The notes: generated by a model not told the origin, from the letters alone. DNA of 64,000 nt from Hydrogenovibrio kuenenii DSM 12350 (GCF_000526715.1 NZ_JAGP01000001.1:1302001-1366000); one strand, 5' to 3'. Shown: positions 34,740-44,893, numbered from the stretch's first letter. Program-made: numbers and translations.

Positions 34740-35661
34740 TTTGCTCTCCTGTTAAGGTTATGAACACTTCTTCAAGAGTTGCATCACGACTGGTAATATC
34801 TTTGATATGTAGACCCGTAGCTGATAACCAGGCCATAATATCGTTGAGAGGTAAATCTTTCTCCACCTTAAACACTACTTCATTGACATTAAAACTATCC
34901 AATCGCTCACTCAAAGCAGCATGACTTGCTAAGAAGCTTTCTTCAAAACGTTGTGAGAGATTAACTCGTACATATCGATATGGGTGGAGTGACACTAGAT
35001 CGGAAGTTGTTTCTAGGGCTTTTAGCTGACCTTTTTGCAAAATAGCCACTTTTTCACATAAAGACTCAGCTTCTTCTAAATAGTGCGTTGTTAAAATAAT
35101 CGTATGGCCTTTTTGGTGTAACTCTTTAGTAAACTCCCAAAGCGTCTTCCTAAGGTCAACGTCGACACCAGCTGTAGGCTCATCCAAAACAATCACATCA
35201 GGTTTATGAACAAGCGCCATCGCAATTAGAACTCGCCTTTTCATTCCACCAGAAAGCTGATTGGTCATAGCATCAGACTTGTCTGTTAGTGCCAAACGTT
35301 CTAAAAGTTCATTAATCCATTTATCTTGCTCAGAACCAGATAAGCCAAAATAGCCCGATTGAATTTTCAATAAATCTTTAATCGAAAAAAAGGGATCAGA
35401 AATCAATTCTTGAGGAACCAAGCCTAACTGGCGGCGTGTTTGTCGATAGGATTTTTCTGTATCATATCCATTTACTAAAATATGACCGCCAGAAGGCTTT
35501 ACTAAACCTGCCATAGAATTAATCAACGTGGATTTCCCGGCACCATTAGGCCCCAATAAGCCGAAAAATGAACCTTTTTCAACTTCAAATGAAACACCTT
35601 TAAGTGCTTGCAACTCTCCGTAGGCTTTACTGACATTCTGAAACGAAACTGCTGAACTCAT
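34726..35661 (-). CDS. ABC transporter ATPase (YadG-like)
   Basis: 311 aa. Walker A GPNGAGKS, signature LSGGMKRR, Walker B VIVLDEPTAGVD and the H-loop TTHYLEEAE are complete. It pairs with the overlapping permease. The C-terminal 80 residues form an accessory domain as in NodI/CcmA types. The gene follows mlaB, as in other gammaproteobacteria. Confidence 0.93.
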   Translation of the reverse strand: MSSAVSFQNVSKAYGELQALKGVSFEVEKGSFFGLLGPNGAGKSTLINSMAGLVKPSGGHILVNGYDTEKSYRQTRRQLGLVPQELISDPFFSIKDLLKIQSGYFGLSGSEQDKWINELLERLALTDKSDAMTNQLSGGMKRRVLIAMALVHKPDVIVLDEPTAGVDVDLRKTLWEFTKELHQKGHTIILTTHYLEEAESLCEKVAILQKGQLKALETTSDLVSLHPYRYVRVNLSQRFEESFLASHAALSERLDSFNVNEVVFKVEKDLPLNDIMAWLSATGLHIKDITSRDATLEEVFITLTGEQNDEL

Positions 35662-35681
35662 TAATTCTCTCTTTTAAAACA

Positions 35682-35975
35682 TTAACTCTTTGACGCTGAC
35701 AATAAAGGGGCCAATTCATATAAATCAATCAAACCAGACAAGTCTTCGGGCAAAGCATACACTCTTATTTTGTTGACTGCTTTAGCCTGTAAGAAAAGAA
35801 TTAATGCCAAACAACTACTGTCCGCAGACGTTACAAGTGAACAGTCAATTTCTTCAATAACACCCTCACCTACCCAAGCGTTATTTTTAAAAAGCTTGCT
35901 AATGGATTGAACCGTCAAATCGCCCGTTAAAGTTAACCTTTTGTCTTTAACAACGTAAGCCGTCTGTTGTGACAT
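35682..35975 (-). CDS. mlaB: STAS-domain protein MlaB
   Basis: 97 aa from ATG 35975 (a GTG at 35990 is in frame). A STAS fold: LTLTGDLTVQSISKLF, IDCSLVTSADSSCLALILFL. MlaB binds the MlaF ATPase and regulates the phospholipid transporter. The last gene of mlaFEDCB. Confidence 0.88.
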   Translation of the reverse strand: MSQQTAYVVKDKRLTLTGDLTVQSISKLFKNNAWVGEGVIEEIDCSLVTSADSSCLALILFLQAKAVNKIRVYALPEDLSGLIDLYELAPLLSASKS

Positions 35976-35996
35976 ATTCACTGCTTTCACGAGGTG

Positions 35997-36614
35997 TTAC
36001 ACCTTATTTTTTTCTTTTAAAGAGGCAATCACTTGATCTATCCCCTTGGTATCAAATTCTGATGCAAATATCTTGCGATAATTTAACAACAAGCTAATCC
36101 CTTCAATCGTCACATCATAAAGCATCCACTTATGGGTATGCTTATTCAAATAAGCACGATAAATCACAGATGAAATATTACCGTCTGACTGAGTAACATC
36201 CGTCACAACTGTCGCACGACCTTCTCGTGGTTCTTCCACCCGTGTCACTTTAATTTTTGACACTTTCAATTTAATCAAACTCTGTGAATAAGAGCGTAAC
36301 AAAGTATTTTTAAAAGCTTCTGAAAAGTCGTTTTGCTGCTTAGGAGTTGCAGAACGCCAATATTGCCCCATCACATAACGAGCCATTTTTGGCGTATCGA
36401 CATAAGGCAAGATATATTCATCTGCAAACATCTTTACTTTTGCCGGATCCGATGCCAACTCTTTTCTTTGTAAATCAATTTGTTTTAATACGCTTTGGGA
36501 AAGCTCTTTAACCATTTCTTTAGGATCTGTCTGATTAATTTGAGCCTGGGCCTCTCCCATAGCTACTAATAAAAACAGACCAAACAAAAATATTACTTTG
36601 TTCTTAAATATCAT
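35997..36614 (-). CDS. mlaC: Phospholipid-binding protein MlaC
   Basis: 205 aa with a Sec signal peptide (VIFLFGLFLLVAMGEAQA). The Tol-Tol-Ttg2D fold is seen in EYILPYVDTPKMARYVMGQY followed by W, and in YDVTIEGISLLLNYR. It shuttles phospholipids across the periplasm. Overlaps mlaD by 4 bp. Confidence 0.93.
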   Translation of the reverse strand: MIFKNKVIFLFGLFLLVAMGEAQAQINQTDPKEMVKELSQSVLKQIDLQRKELASDPAKVKMFADEYILPYVDTPKMARYVMGQYWRSATPKQQNDFSEAFKNTLLRSYSQSLIKLKVSKIKVTRVEEPREGRATVVTDVTQSDGNISSVIYRAYLNKHTHKWMLYDVTIEGISLLLNYRKIFASEFDTKGIDQVIASLKEKNKV

Positions 36615-37087
36615 TTTTTGTCATTCCCACTATCACTAAATTTGGTTAAAAACTGCCCTATCAGATTTTCTAGAACAAGAGCTGATTGCGCTATATCTAT
36701 CTGATCACCGTTCTTCAAATATTCATCATCAGCGCCAGGTGTTAAACCAATATACTGATCACCTAAAAGTCCAGAGGTTAAAATGGCTGCTGAAGTGTCC
36801 AAAGAAAGCTTGTTGTACTCTTTATAAATATCCATCACAACTTTGGCTCTATAAGTTCTTTTATCAACAGAAATCGAATCGACACGCCCAATAACGACAC
36901 CACTGATTTTTACTGGTGCTCGAACTTTCAAGCCCCCAATATTACCGAACAAAGCGCTTACCTTATAGCTAGGTTTATCTTGAAACCCTTGAAAATTACT
37001 TACTTTAATGGCAATAAAAACCAGCGCAACTAATGTCATCATGACAAATGCGCCCACCAATATTTCAACACTGGAACGACGAACCAT
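36611..37087 (-). CDS. mlaD: MCE-domain protein MlaD
   Basis: 158 aa, one N-terminal membrane helix and an MCE domain (ALFGNIGGLKVRAPVKISGV, then LLGDQYIGLTPG). It forms the periplasmic hexamer of the Mla transporter. Confidence 0.94.
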   Translation of the reverse strand: MVRRSSVEILVGAFVMMTLVALVFIAIKVSNFQGFQDKPSYKVSALFGNIGGLKVRAPVKISGVVIGRVDSISVDKRTYRAKVVMDIYKEYNKLSLDTSAAILTSGLLGDQYIGLTPGADDEYLKNGDQIDIAQSALVLENLIGQFLTKFSDSGNDKK

Positions 37088-37118
37088 ATAAAAATTCCTT
37101 AAACAATCTTATTTTTTG

Positions 37119-37907
37119 TTAGTTAAACATCAAAGCCGTCAAAACGAAATCTAAGCCTAAAACGCCTAGAGAAGCATGAACTACTGTTCGAGTGGTTGCA
37201 CGGCTCACGCCTTCAGAAGTAGGTATGGCATCTTGACCTTGAAACAAAGCTATCACCGATACAAGAACTGCAAACGCAACCGATTTAATCATTCCATTAA
37301 CAACATCATCTTGCCAATCAACATGAGCATGCATCTGTGACCAAAAAGCACCATCATCGACACCAAGCCATCCAACTGCAACCATATAACCACCAAAAAC
37401 ACCCATGGCTGTAAACATGACAGAAAGCATTGGCAAGGCGATAATCGCACCAACCAGTCTAGGTACGAAAATAAATTTTAACGGGTCCACTGCCATCATC
37501 TCTAATGCTGACGTTTGCTCGGTAGAACGCATCAAACCTATTTCAGCAGTCAAAGCTGAACCTGCTCTACCAGCGAATAGTAAAGCCGTAACAACTGGGC
37601 CTAACTCTCTCAATAACGAAAGTGCAGTCATCGTACCAACCGCTTCTTCCGAATTGTAATCAACCAAAACGTTGTACCCTTGCAAACTCAAAACCATACC
37701 AACAAACAAGCCTGCGGTCAGAATAATTGGCAAAGATAGCACACCGGAAAAATAGACCTGTTTAATTAACAAATCAAACCGCTTAAAAGCGTAAGGCAAA
37801 GACGGCAGAATTGAAAAAATAAACAAGGTTCCACGACCTACTGCTGATGCTACTGACAGAGAGGTTTTTCCTATAGAGGACAGTGTCGAAAGAAAATAGT
37901 TTAACAA
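37119..37907 (-). CDS. mlaE: Mla permease MlaE
   Basis: 262 aa, five to six membrane helices. ELGPVVTALLFAGRAGSALT and AEIGLMRSTEQTSALEMMAV are the family signature. Overlaps mlaF by 7 bp. Confidence 0.95.
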   Translation of the reverse strand: MLNYFLSTLSSIGKTSLSVASAVGRGTLFIFSILPSLPYAFKRFDLLIKQVYFSGVLSLPIILTAGLFVGMVLSLQGYNVLVDYNSEEAVGTMTALSLLRELGPVVTALLFAGRAGSALTAEIGLMRSTEQTSALEMMAVDPLKFIFVPRLVGAIIALPMLSVMFTAMGVFGGYMVAVGWLGVDDGAFWSQMHAHVDWQDDVVNGMIKSVAFAVLVSVIALFQGQDAIPTSEGVSRATTRTVVHASLGVLGLDFVLTALMFN

Positions 37908-38698
37908 GACAAATCCTCTATATAGTCGGAGGCCGGATAATGAAAAGGAACAGGCCCATCAGGCAATCCTTGTAAAAACTGCTTAACATAGTCTGAACCT
38001 GAGTCTAACAATTCTTGAGGCGTACCTTGAGCAATAATCTTCCCTTCAGACAAAACGCACGCAAAGTCCGCAATCGAAAGTACCTCTTTCACATCATGCG
38101 AAACAATCACACTAGTTAATTCCAGGCTTTCATTTAATTTTTTGATTAAAGAAACCAAGACACCCATCGTAATTGGGTCTTGCCCAACAAAAGGCTCATC
38201 ATAAAATACTATCTCAGGATCCAATGCAATAGCTCTAGCCAAAGCGACTCGACGAGACATTCCACCAGACAATTGAGCAGGCATTAAAGTCATAGCGCCG
38301 CGAAGACCTACCGCTTGAAGCTTCATTTTAACAATGAGCTCAATCAATGGCTCTGGCAGATCTGTATGCTCTCTAATAGGAAACGCAACATTTTCAAACA
38401 CATTCAAATCAGTTAACAAAGCACCCGATTGAAACAGCATCCCCATCTTACTTCTTAATGCATAAAGTTGATTTCTAGGAAGCTTATGTACATCTTGTTC
38501 GTAGACATGAACTTGGCCGGAATCGGGCACTAACTGACCTGCAACCAGTTTCAGCAAAGTGGTTTTTCCTGTCCCACTAGGCCCCATAATGGCCGTAATC
38601 TTTCCCTTTGGAATAGTGAGGGTTACATCATCAAAGATGACCCTATCGCCACGGTGAAATTTGAGGTTTTGAATTTGAATAACGGATTCTGCTTTCAT
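37901..38698 (-). CDS. mlaF: Mla ATPase MlaF
   Basis: 265 aa. Walker A GPSGTGKTTLL, signature LSGGMSRRVALARAIAL, Walker B IVFYDEPFVGQDP. It powers retrograde phospholipid transport that keeps outer-membrane asymmetry. First gene of the mla operon. Confidence 0.95.
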   Translation of the reverse strand: MKAESVIQIQNLKFHRGDRVIFDDVTLTIPKGKITAIMGPSGTGKTTLLKLVAGQLVPDSGQVHVYEQDVHKLPRNQLYALRSKMGMLFQSGALLTDLNVFENVAFPIREHTDLPEPLIELIVKMKLQAVGLRGAMTLMPAQLSGGMSRRVALARAIALDPEIVFYDEPFVGQDPITMGVLVSLIKKLNESLELTSVIVSHDVKEVLSIADFACVLSEGKIIAQGTPQELLDSGSDYVKQFLQGLPDGPVPFHYPASDYIEDLSC

Positions 38699-38758
38699 AG
38701 CCGCCCATCATAACAAAATTGCCAATACAAAAGAATCATTGCCAGCATCTCTTAATTA

Positions 38759-39391
38759 TTAGTGACCTAAAAGTTCAAACAATAACTTCATGTCAGTTAC
38801 ATGCTTGGTTGATACATCTTCATCAACAGCAAAAACACATCCCCCTGGGAAGTCTTGAGGTAAAGAGTCTAAAAAAGGAGAAACCGCATCTTTTAACTGA
38901 CTCATAGGATGGTCATTCATTCGAATCAAAAACATAGGTTCACCTGACAAAACACCCAGTCCTGAATCACAAGACCACCCCATAATCTGAGGTCTAGGCG
39001 CACAAGATGTTAACTTATAATCTGTATCAGCCAATTCATCTTCGAGATAATTTATTTCTGCTTGAGATAGATTCATTCCAAGAACCCCATAGGCCTTGTC
39101 TTTCAATAGGTCTTTAAGTTCTTTAATTTGATCTAGAACAACCTCACTAAAATCACTCACTTCAAAGAAAATAAAAAAAGGTTCGGGTTCATGCAAAACT
39201 TCTATTTCAGCAATATATGCAGCATCCCATTGCTTCCATACGTCCTGTGGAATCAGTAAAGCTTTAAAATATTGGTTATAATAATCCAACCGCCAATCTT
39301 CTGGCATATCGTCTGGATAAAAGTTTTTATTCCAGCTTTGATGAAGCCATCCACGTGTTCCTACTAATAGATTTTCAATTTTAGTTGCCAT
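38759..39391 (-). CDS. DUF72-like protein, short version
   Basis: 210 aa. VGTRGWLHQSWNKNFYPDDM then RLDYYNQYF is the DUF72 N-terminus (GtsGW...FYP...L.yY...F). The middle is less like the family, and the length is below the usual 240-290 aa, so this is a diverged or shortened member. DUF72 proteins have a TIM-barrel fold and unknown function. The gene is divergent from yrbG. Confidence 0.7.
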   Translation of the reverse strand: MATKIENLLVGTRGWLHQSWNKNFYPDDMPEDWRLDYYNQYFKALLIPQDVWKQWDAAYIAEIEVLHEPEPFFIFFEVSDFSEVVLDQIKELKDLLKDKAYGVLGMNLSQAEINYLEDELADTDYKLTSCAPRPQIMGWSCDSGLGVLSGEPMFLIRMNDHPMSQLKDAVSPFLDSLPQDFPGGCVFAVDEDVSTKHVTDMKLLFELLGH

Positions 39392-39464
39392 AAACTTTAT
39401 TTATTTTAGTTATAAAAAACCCTATAATGTTCATTTTACTCAAAACAGTCGAAAAGAAAACTGT

Positions 39465-40454
39465 ATGACAATGACGCTCATTTTACCAAGTTTGGTATTA
39501 CTCGCAGGACTTGCTTTACTCGTCTGGAGTTCAGATATTTTCATTGATGGCGCTGCTGCTACAGCTGTTCACCTAAACATCTCACCACTTATTATCGGGG
39601 TTGTTGTATTAGGTTTTGGCACCTCTGCACCAGAAATTCTGGTATCCATCTTAGCGTCTTTTGATAACAGCCCCGGTCTTGCAGTTGGTAACGTCATCGG
39701 TTCAAACATCGCCAACATAGGCCTTGTACTTGGTATCACTGCAATTATTTCGCCTATTGTAGTAAAGTCCTCGCTACTAAAACGAGAATTTCCTATTTTA
39801 CTCGCAGTTTCTGTTCTGGGCCTACTCTTATTACTTGACCACCAACTTGGCCGATTAGATGGAATTATTCTAATCACCATGCTCATCATCGTTATGGCAT
39901 GGATGATCAAAGCAAATAAAACAATTGATCAACACGACCCCCTTGTCGAAGACACCATCGACGAAATCAATGACCTCCCCAAGCTTTCACTGAAAAAGGG
40001 ACTTGTTTTTCTAGCTATCGGCCTAATTATTCTCATCGGCAGTGCAAAACTTATGGTTTGGGGCGCCGTAGAAATTGCGCAATATTTTGCCGTGCCAGAT
40101 TTGATTATCGGTTTAACGATAGTTGCAATCGGTACAAGCCTACCTGAACTTGCTGCTGCGATCTCGGCAGCTAAAAAAGACGAATCTGACTTAATGATAG
40201 GCAATATTTTAGGTTCAAACCTATTCAACTTGCTTGCTGTTATGGCAATGCCCGCACTAATTGACCCATCACCTGTCGACAACTCTACGCTCATGATTGA
40301 TTATCCTGTTATGCTTGGCATGACTTTAGCCATGTTAGTCGTGGCGCTTCCTAGAAAAGGAAATGCCATTATCACAAGGGGCGAAGGGACTTTACTCATC
40401 CTCAGTTATATTGGCTATTTACTTCTACTTTATTATAGAATGGTGCACCCATAA
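39465..40454 (+). CDS. yrbG: Calcium/sodium antiporter
   Basis: 329 aa, ten membrane helices in two homologous halves. The alpha repeats are GFGTSAPEILVSILASFDNS plus VGNVIGSNIANIGLVLG, and AIGTSLPELAAAISAAKKDE plus IGNILGSNLFNLLA. First gene of the yrb/lpt cluster. Confidence 0.95.
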   Translation: MTMTLILPSLVLLAGLALLVWSSDIFIDGAAATAVHLNISPLIIGVVVLGFGTSAPEILVSILASFDNSPGLAVGNVIGSNIANIGLVLGITAIISPIVVKSSLLKREFPILLAVSVLGLLLLLDHQLGRLDGIILITMLIIVMAWMIKANKTIDQHDPLVEDTIDEINDLPKLSLKKGLVFLAIGLIILIGSAKLMVWGAVEIAQYFAVPDLIIGLTIVAIGTSLPELAAAISAAKKDESDLMIGNILGSNLFNLLAVMAMPALIDPSPVDNSTLMIDYPVMLGMTLAMLVVALPRKGNAIITRGEGTLLILSYIGYLLLLYYRMVHP

Positions 40455-40475
40455 TCAAACCATAGGGAAGCCAAG

Positions 40476-41018
40476 ATGGAGTTTCAAACTGAAATATTAC
40501 ATAAAGCGTCTAAAATCAAATTACTCATTCTTGATATAGACGGCGTTTTATCTGATAACAAACTCTATTATGGCGACAATGGCATTGAATATAAAAGCTT
40601 TCATACCCGAGATGGCCACGGCATGGTCATGCTACAAAAAAGCGGTATAGAAATTGGCATCATAACAGGTCGAAAGTCTCCACTAATTGATAAACGCATG
40701 AAAGACTTAAAAGTTAAACATGTTTACCAAGGTGTTCCTGACAAACTTCCCACCTTTCTTAAGCTAATTGAACAAGAGCAGCTGGCTTTAGATGAAATCG
40801 CCTATATGGGAGATGACATCCTTGATCTTCCTATCTTAACTAGAGTGGGGTTGGCAGCCTGTCCAAAAAATGCAGATACAGAAGTACCGCCTCACGTGCA
40901 TTATGTTTCCCGATTCAATGGTGGAGAAGGCTGTGTTAGAGAAATGTGTGAACTCATTTTAAAATCACAAAGTCTCTGGCAACAGCATATGGATTTTTAC
41001 CTGCGAAAAAAGCTGTAA
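40476..41018 (+). CDS. kdsC: 3-deoxy-D-manno-octulosonate 8-phosphate phosphatase
   Basis: 180 aa, HAD superfamily type C0. LLILDIDGVLSDNKLYYGDN with nucleophile and acid Asp, SFHTRDGHGM, IITGRKS and YMGDDILDLP. It makes KDO for lipopolysaccharide. kdsD, which normally precedes it, is absent. Confidence 0.95.
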   Translation: MEFQTEILHKASKIKLLILDIDGVLSDNKLYYGDNGIEYKSFHTRDGHGMVMLQKSGIEIGIITGRKSPLIDKRMKDLKVKHVYQGVPDKLPTFLKLIEQEQLALDEIAYMGDDILDLPILTRVGLAACPKNADTEVPPHVHYVSRFNGGEGCVREMCELILKSQSLWQQHMDFYLRKKL

Positions 41019-41073
41019 AATAAACATTAAGAACCGATCCCTACTAATACCAATCAATCACGAGGAATAGCAC

Positions 41074-41640
41074 ATGAAAAAACGCTTACCAATGATTTTG
41101 GTTTTTGTACTCTCTATTTCTCTATTGTTGTTAAATACTCATCAAAACTTTTTGCAAACAGGAAAAACAACAACACCTAAAGCACCTAAACTGACTTACA
41201 GCTGGCAAATATTCAACTCTACAAGTTGGCAAATCAACAAAAACACACCTAATGCAGAGCAGACGTATCTAGTTGCAAAAACCATAAATTACCAGAACCA
41301 GACAAAACAAAGTCAATTCGCGATGCCTTTTTCCATCCAAGAAAAGCCGACATCGTTGCTCATCATCCACAGCAAAAAAGGCACTAGTCAAAACGATGAA
41401 GTCATTCACTTACAAGGAAAAGTAAGAATAGATAGCATATCGCTTCCCGACCACAAAAATAAAACCCTGAAATCTGAACAAATTACTTATAATAGCCAAA
41501 CTGAATTATTGGTAAGCCCCGTCTTTGCCGAACTAACAACACCTGATGTAATCGTCACAGGAGTTGGTTTTTCTGCTAACTTGAAACAAGATCAATATAA
41601 ATTTGAATCGAATGTTAAAACGCTGTATCAACCTAAATAG
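41074..41640 (+). CDS. lptC: LPS export protein LptC
   Basis: 188 aa. N-terminal membrane anchor (LPMILVFVLSISLLLLNTHQ), then a jellyroll segment with KTLKSEQITYNSQTELLVSP. ATG 41074 has GAGGAA. It overlaps lptA by 29 bp. Confidence 0.88.
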   Translation: MKKRLPMILVFVLSISLLLLNTHQNFLQTGKTTTPKAPKLTYSWQIFNSTSWQINKNTPNAEQTYLVAKTINYQNQTKQSQFAMPFSIQEKPTSLLIIHSKKGTSQNDEVIHLQGKVRIDSISLPDHKNKTLKSEQITYNSQTELLVSPVFAELTTPDVIVTGVGFSANLKQDQYKFESNVKTLYQPK

Positions 41641-42166
41641 CCATATCAACAGCCTTAGAAAACTTTCTATTGTTTTTCTTGGCGCAGTCACACCAACCCT
41701 ATGCTCTACAACATGGGCAGCGACTCCTTCTCCAGATGAAACTCAACCCGTTGAGATAACGGCTGATACATTAAATGCCAAAGATAAAGAAGGCATCAGT
41801 ATCTACCAAGGTAATGTTATTGTCATTCAAGGTTCAACGACAATTAAAGGCGATAAGGTCACCCTACACCACCCAAAGCGAAAAATTTCTACCGCTATTG
41901 TATTAGGCAAACCCGCTACATTTAAACGTTACCTTTCAGAAGAAAAAGGTTGGGTAACGGGGCACGCAAATAAAATCACCTACTCCACGACCAACAAGAC
42001 CTTATTACTCGAAGGCAATGCGAAGGTTGTGCAAGAAGATAAAAACACCATTACGGGTCCACGCATCCTCTATGACCTGACACACAAAACATTGTCAGCA
42101 AAAGGCAAGGCAAAACAAAGAATAAAAATGATATTTACACCTCCTGAAGAGCAGGAGAAAAAGTAA
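41612..42166 (+). CDS. lptA: LPS transport periplasmic protein LptA
   Basis: 184 aa from ATG 41612 (a TTG at 41603 is in frame). A signal peptide ends at TTWAA. The OstA/LptA jellyroll follows: [40 protein letters not shown]. It bridges LptC and the outer membrane. Its stop overlaps the lptB start by one base. Confidence 0.93.
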   Translation: MLKRCINLNSHINSLRKLSIVFLGAVTPTLCSTTWAATPSPDETQPVEITADTLNAKDKEGISIYQGNVIVIQGSTTIKGDKVTLHHPKRKISTAIVLGKPATFKRYLSEEKGWVTGHANKITYSTTNKTLLLEGNAKVVQEDKNTITGPRILYDLTHKTLSAKGKAKQRIKMIFTPPEEQEKK

Positions 42167-42888
42167 TGGCGCACTTTTATGCAAGAGATCTTGCCAAAAG
42201 CTACAAAAAGCGCGTTGTCGTTACCTCAGTAGATTTAGATGTTTCCAGTGGCGAGGTTGTAGGCTTACTGGGACCAAATGGCGCAGGAAAGACAACAACT
42301 TTCTATATGATGACTGGCCTTGTTAAAAATGATGGTGGCGAAATTTTTCTAAACGATAGTAATATCAGTGAACTATCAATTGACCAAAGAGCCAAACTTG
42401 GCATCGGCTACCTACCTCAGGAAGCTTCAGTGTTTCGTAAACTCACTGTTAAACAGAATATCATGGCCATTCTAGAAATGCGTGATGAGCTTCCAAAAGA
42501 GCAACAATTTCAAAAATACGAAGAATTGATCGATGACCTTCAAATTGGTCATATTACAGAACAATTAGGACAAGCATTGTCAGGAGGAGAAAGACGTCGC
42601 GTTGAAATTGCTCGCGCCTTGGCAATGGAACCAGACTTTATACTTCTTGATGAGCCCTTTGCAGGCGTTGACCCCATTTCAGTAAAAGATATTCAAAATA
42701 TTATTTTGCACCTAAAACAAAAAGACATAGGTGTACTTATAACTGACCATAATGTACGTGAAACCTTAGGTGTTTGTGATCGCGCCTACATTCTTCATGC
42801 CGGTAAAATACTCGCCAGTGGAACCCCACAAGAAGTACTTGCCAATACCGATGTTAAGCGTGTCTACCTTGGCGAAAATTTTAAATAA
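42166..42888 (+). CDS. lptB: LPS export ATPase LptB
   Basis: 240 aa. Walker [18 protein letters not shown], signature [15 protein letters not shown], Walker [14 protein letters not shown]. It powers LPS extraction from the inner membrane. It is followed by hpf, not by rpoN as is usual. Confidence 0.96.
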   Translation: MAHFYARDLAKSYKKRVVVTSVDLDVSSGEVVGLLGPNGAGKTTTFYMMTGLVKNDGGEIFLNDSNISELSIDQRAKLGIGYLPQEASVFRKLTVKQNIMAILEMRDELPKEQQFQKYEELIDDLQIGHITEQLGQALSGGERRRVEIARALAMEPDFILLDEPFAGVDPISVKDIQNIILHLKQKDIGVLITDHNVRETLGVCDRAYILHAGKILASGTPQEVLANTDVKRVYLGENFK

Positions 42889-42935
42889 TTTTCATTTTTC
42901 CAGCGTTACCTCCCTCCACTGAACCTCCTCTTTTA

Positions 42936-42944
42936 TGCTATACT
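42936..42944 (+). promoter_or_regulatory. Candidate extended -10 promoter of hpf
   Basis: TGCTATACT (TGn plus TATACT) about 95 bp upstream of the hpf start. No good -35 is needed for an extended -10. Tentative. Confidence 0.4.
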
Positions 42945-43038
42945 TCAACTGAAGCAAAGTCACAATCAATGCTTACAGAACAATAAAATAAAAGTAAACT
43001 TCTCTGCTCATCGCAAACACTGGAAAAGGAGCGATATT

Positions 43039-43368
43039 ATGCAAATCAACATTACAGGTCACCACATTGACATTACTGATGCACTTCGCGATTATGTAAC
43101 TGAAAAAATGCAAAAATTAACCAGACATTTTGACCATGTCACCATTGCACACACTATCTTAACTGTCGACAAACAAGGTCAAAAAGCAGAAGCAACTGTT
43201 CACGTTTCTGGAAAAGATTTATTTGCTGAGCACACCACTGAAGACATGTATGCCTCTATTGATGGTTTGGTTGACAAGTTAGATCGCCAAGTCATTAAAT
43301 ACAAAGAAAAAATTGGTAGCCACCATCAAAAATCAGGTGGTGTCAAAAACATGGCTGAAGAAGCATAA
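43039..43368 (+). CDS. hpf: Ribosome hibernation promoting factor
   Basis: 109 aa, the short HPF type. MQINITGHHIDITDALRDYV, then DMYASIDGLVDKLDRQVIKYKEK. It binds the 30S decoding centre and promotes ribosome dimers. GGAG upstream of ATG 43039 and its own terminator. Confidence 0.94.
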   Translation: MQINITGHHIDITDALRDYVTEKMQKLTRHFDHVTIAHTILTVDKQGQKAEATVHVSGKDLFAEHTTEDMYASIDGLVDKLDRQVIKYKEKIGSHHQKSGGVKNMAEEA

Positions 43369-43384
43369 TTTCAGCAATGGATAA

Positions 43385-43411
43385 GAAGGGGCTTTTAAGC
43401 CCCTTTTTTTA
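43385..43411 (+). terminator. Terminator of hpf
   Basis: AAGGGGC / GCCCCTT hairpin with a 6-nt loop followed by T7. Confidence 0.9.
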
Positions 43412-43496
43412 TAGCAAATTTCGATGAATTTACCTTATTATTCTTTGGTATTTGCTTTAGAATAATCTCGACTAACAAATTCCTCTAGGCCATGTT

Positions 43497-44843
43497 ATGC
43501 CTCAAACAACCGATAAGCTGCAAATTACGGAACAGCTGCTACAAGCCGTAAATGATGATAACGGTGATTACGCACAACAAATACTGACCACTCTTGTTCC
43601 TGAAGAAATTGCGGAAATACTTGAAGCAACGCCACCCAAGCAGCGTTATCCACTCTGGGTACATCTAACATCAGAGGTTCAAGGGGAAGTCATTGGTCAC
43701 ACCAATGAAGAAGTCCGAGCCAGCCTACTACAACAACTTGATAACCAAGAAATAGTTGACCTTACTGAAGAGCTGGAAACGGATGACATCACAGATATTG
43801 TCCAGTCCCTTCCTGAAGAAGATAAACAGCATGTTCTAGACAACTTATCGGATGACGAGAGAACGGCAGTAGAAACCGCATTAAGTTACCCTGAAAATAC
43901 TGCTGGGGGCTTAATGAGTACGGATATTATCACCGTACGTTCTGATGTAACTCTTGAAGTTGTTTTACGTTTACTAAGAAAAATTGGCTCTATACCTAAG
44001 GCCACCTTAGACTTAATCGTAAGAGATAGAGAAGGTTTATACGAAGGTGTTCTTAGCATTAATGATCTCATCACACATGATGAAGACACCTTAGTTAGCG
44101 AACTCATTCTGAAAAAAGATGCCATAAAAGCAACCATTTCGGACAAGGATGTAGCGCATTATTTTGAAAAAAATGACATTATTTCTGCTGCTGTAATCGA
44201 TGAAAACAATCTAATCCTCGGTCGTATTACAATCGATGACGTGGTCGATATTATCCGTGAAGAAGCTGAACATGCTCAAATGGCAAGCGCAGGTTTAACG
44301 GAAGATGAAGATTTATTCTCCCCTCCTATGCGCTCAGCGAAAAGGCGTTCTTTCTGGTTGGGTATTAACTTATTAACCGCCCTATTTGCTTCAGCAGTTA
44401 TTGGCATATTTGAAGCGACTATCCAACAAATAGTTGCCCTTGCGATTTTAATGCCTATTGTCGCTAGCATGGGTGGTATTGCAGGTACGCAAACGGCAAC
44501 TATTGTTATTCGTGCTTTAGCAACAGGAAAGCTTGGCTCGAAAAACAGTCGTGCTTTGATAATCAAAGAAAGCTTGGTTGGAATGTTAAATGGATTGATA
44601 TGGTCTGTCTTGACAGGAATAACGGCTGCTGTGTGGTTTCACCAAATGTCGCTCGGCATGATATTCGGTGCAGCCATGCTACTAAATCTTATTGCTGCAG
44701 CGGTAGCTGGCGCTTTAATACCATTATTGCTGAATAAAATGAAAATTGATCCCGCCTTAGCATCTGGACTTATGCTAACAACAGTAACAGACTCTTTGGG
44801 ATTCTTTGTTTTCTTAGGATTAGCGACAGTTATTTTAGTCTAA
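43497..44843 (+). CDS. mgtE: Magnesium transporter MgtE
   Basis: 448 aa. The MgtE N domain (residues 20-130), two CBS domains (about 140-260), and a C-terminal domain of five helices with the family's SMGGIAGTQTATIVIRALAT and AMLLNLIAAAVAGALIPLLL. Mg2+ uptake gated by the cytoplasmic domains. Confidence 0.95.
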   Translation: MPQTTDKLQITEQLLQAVNDDNGDYAQQILTTLVPEEIAEILEATPPKQRYPLWVHLTSEVQGEVIGHTNEEVRASLLQQLDNQEIVDLTEELETDDITDIVQSLPEEDKQHVLDNLSDDERTAVETALSYPENTAGGLMSTDIITVRSDVTLEVVLRLLRKIGSIPKATLDLIVRDREGLYEGVLSINDLITHDEDTLVSELILKKDAIKATISDKDVAHYFEKNDIISAAVIDENNLILGRITIDDVVDIIREEAEHAQMASAGLTEDEDLFSPPMRSAKRRSFWLGINLLTALFASAVIGIFEATIQQIVALAILMPIVASMGGIAGTQTATIVIRALATGKLGSKNSRALIIKESLVGMLNGLIWSVLTGITAAVWFHQMSLGMIFGAAMLLNLIAAAVAGALIPLLLNKMKIDPALASGLMLTTVTDSLGFFVFLGLATVILV

Positions 44844-44893
44844 AAGACAACATAACAACCGAAGTGAGTCATTCACAAAATGCTTCAATAAAA

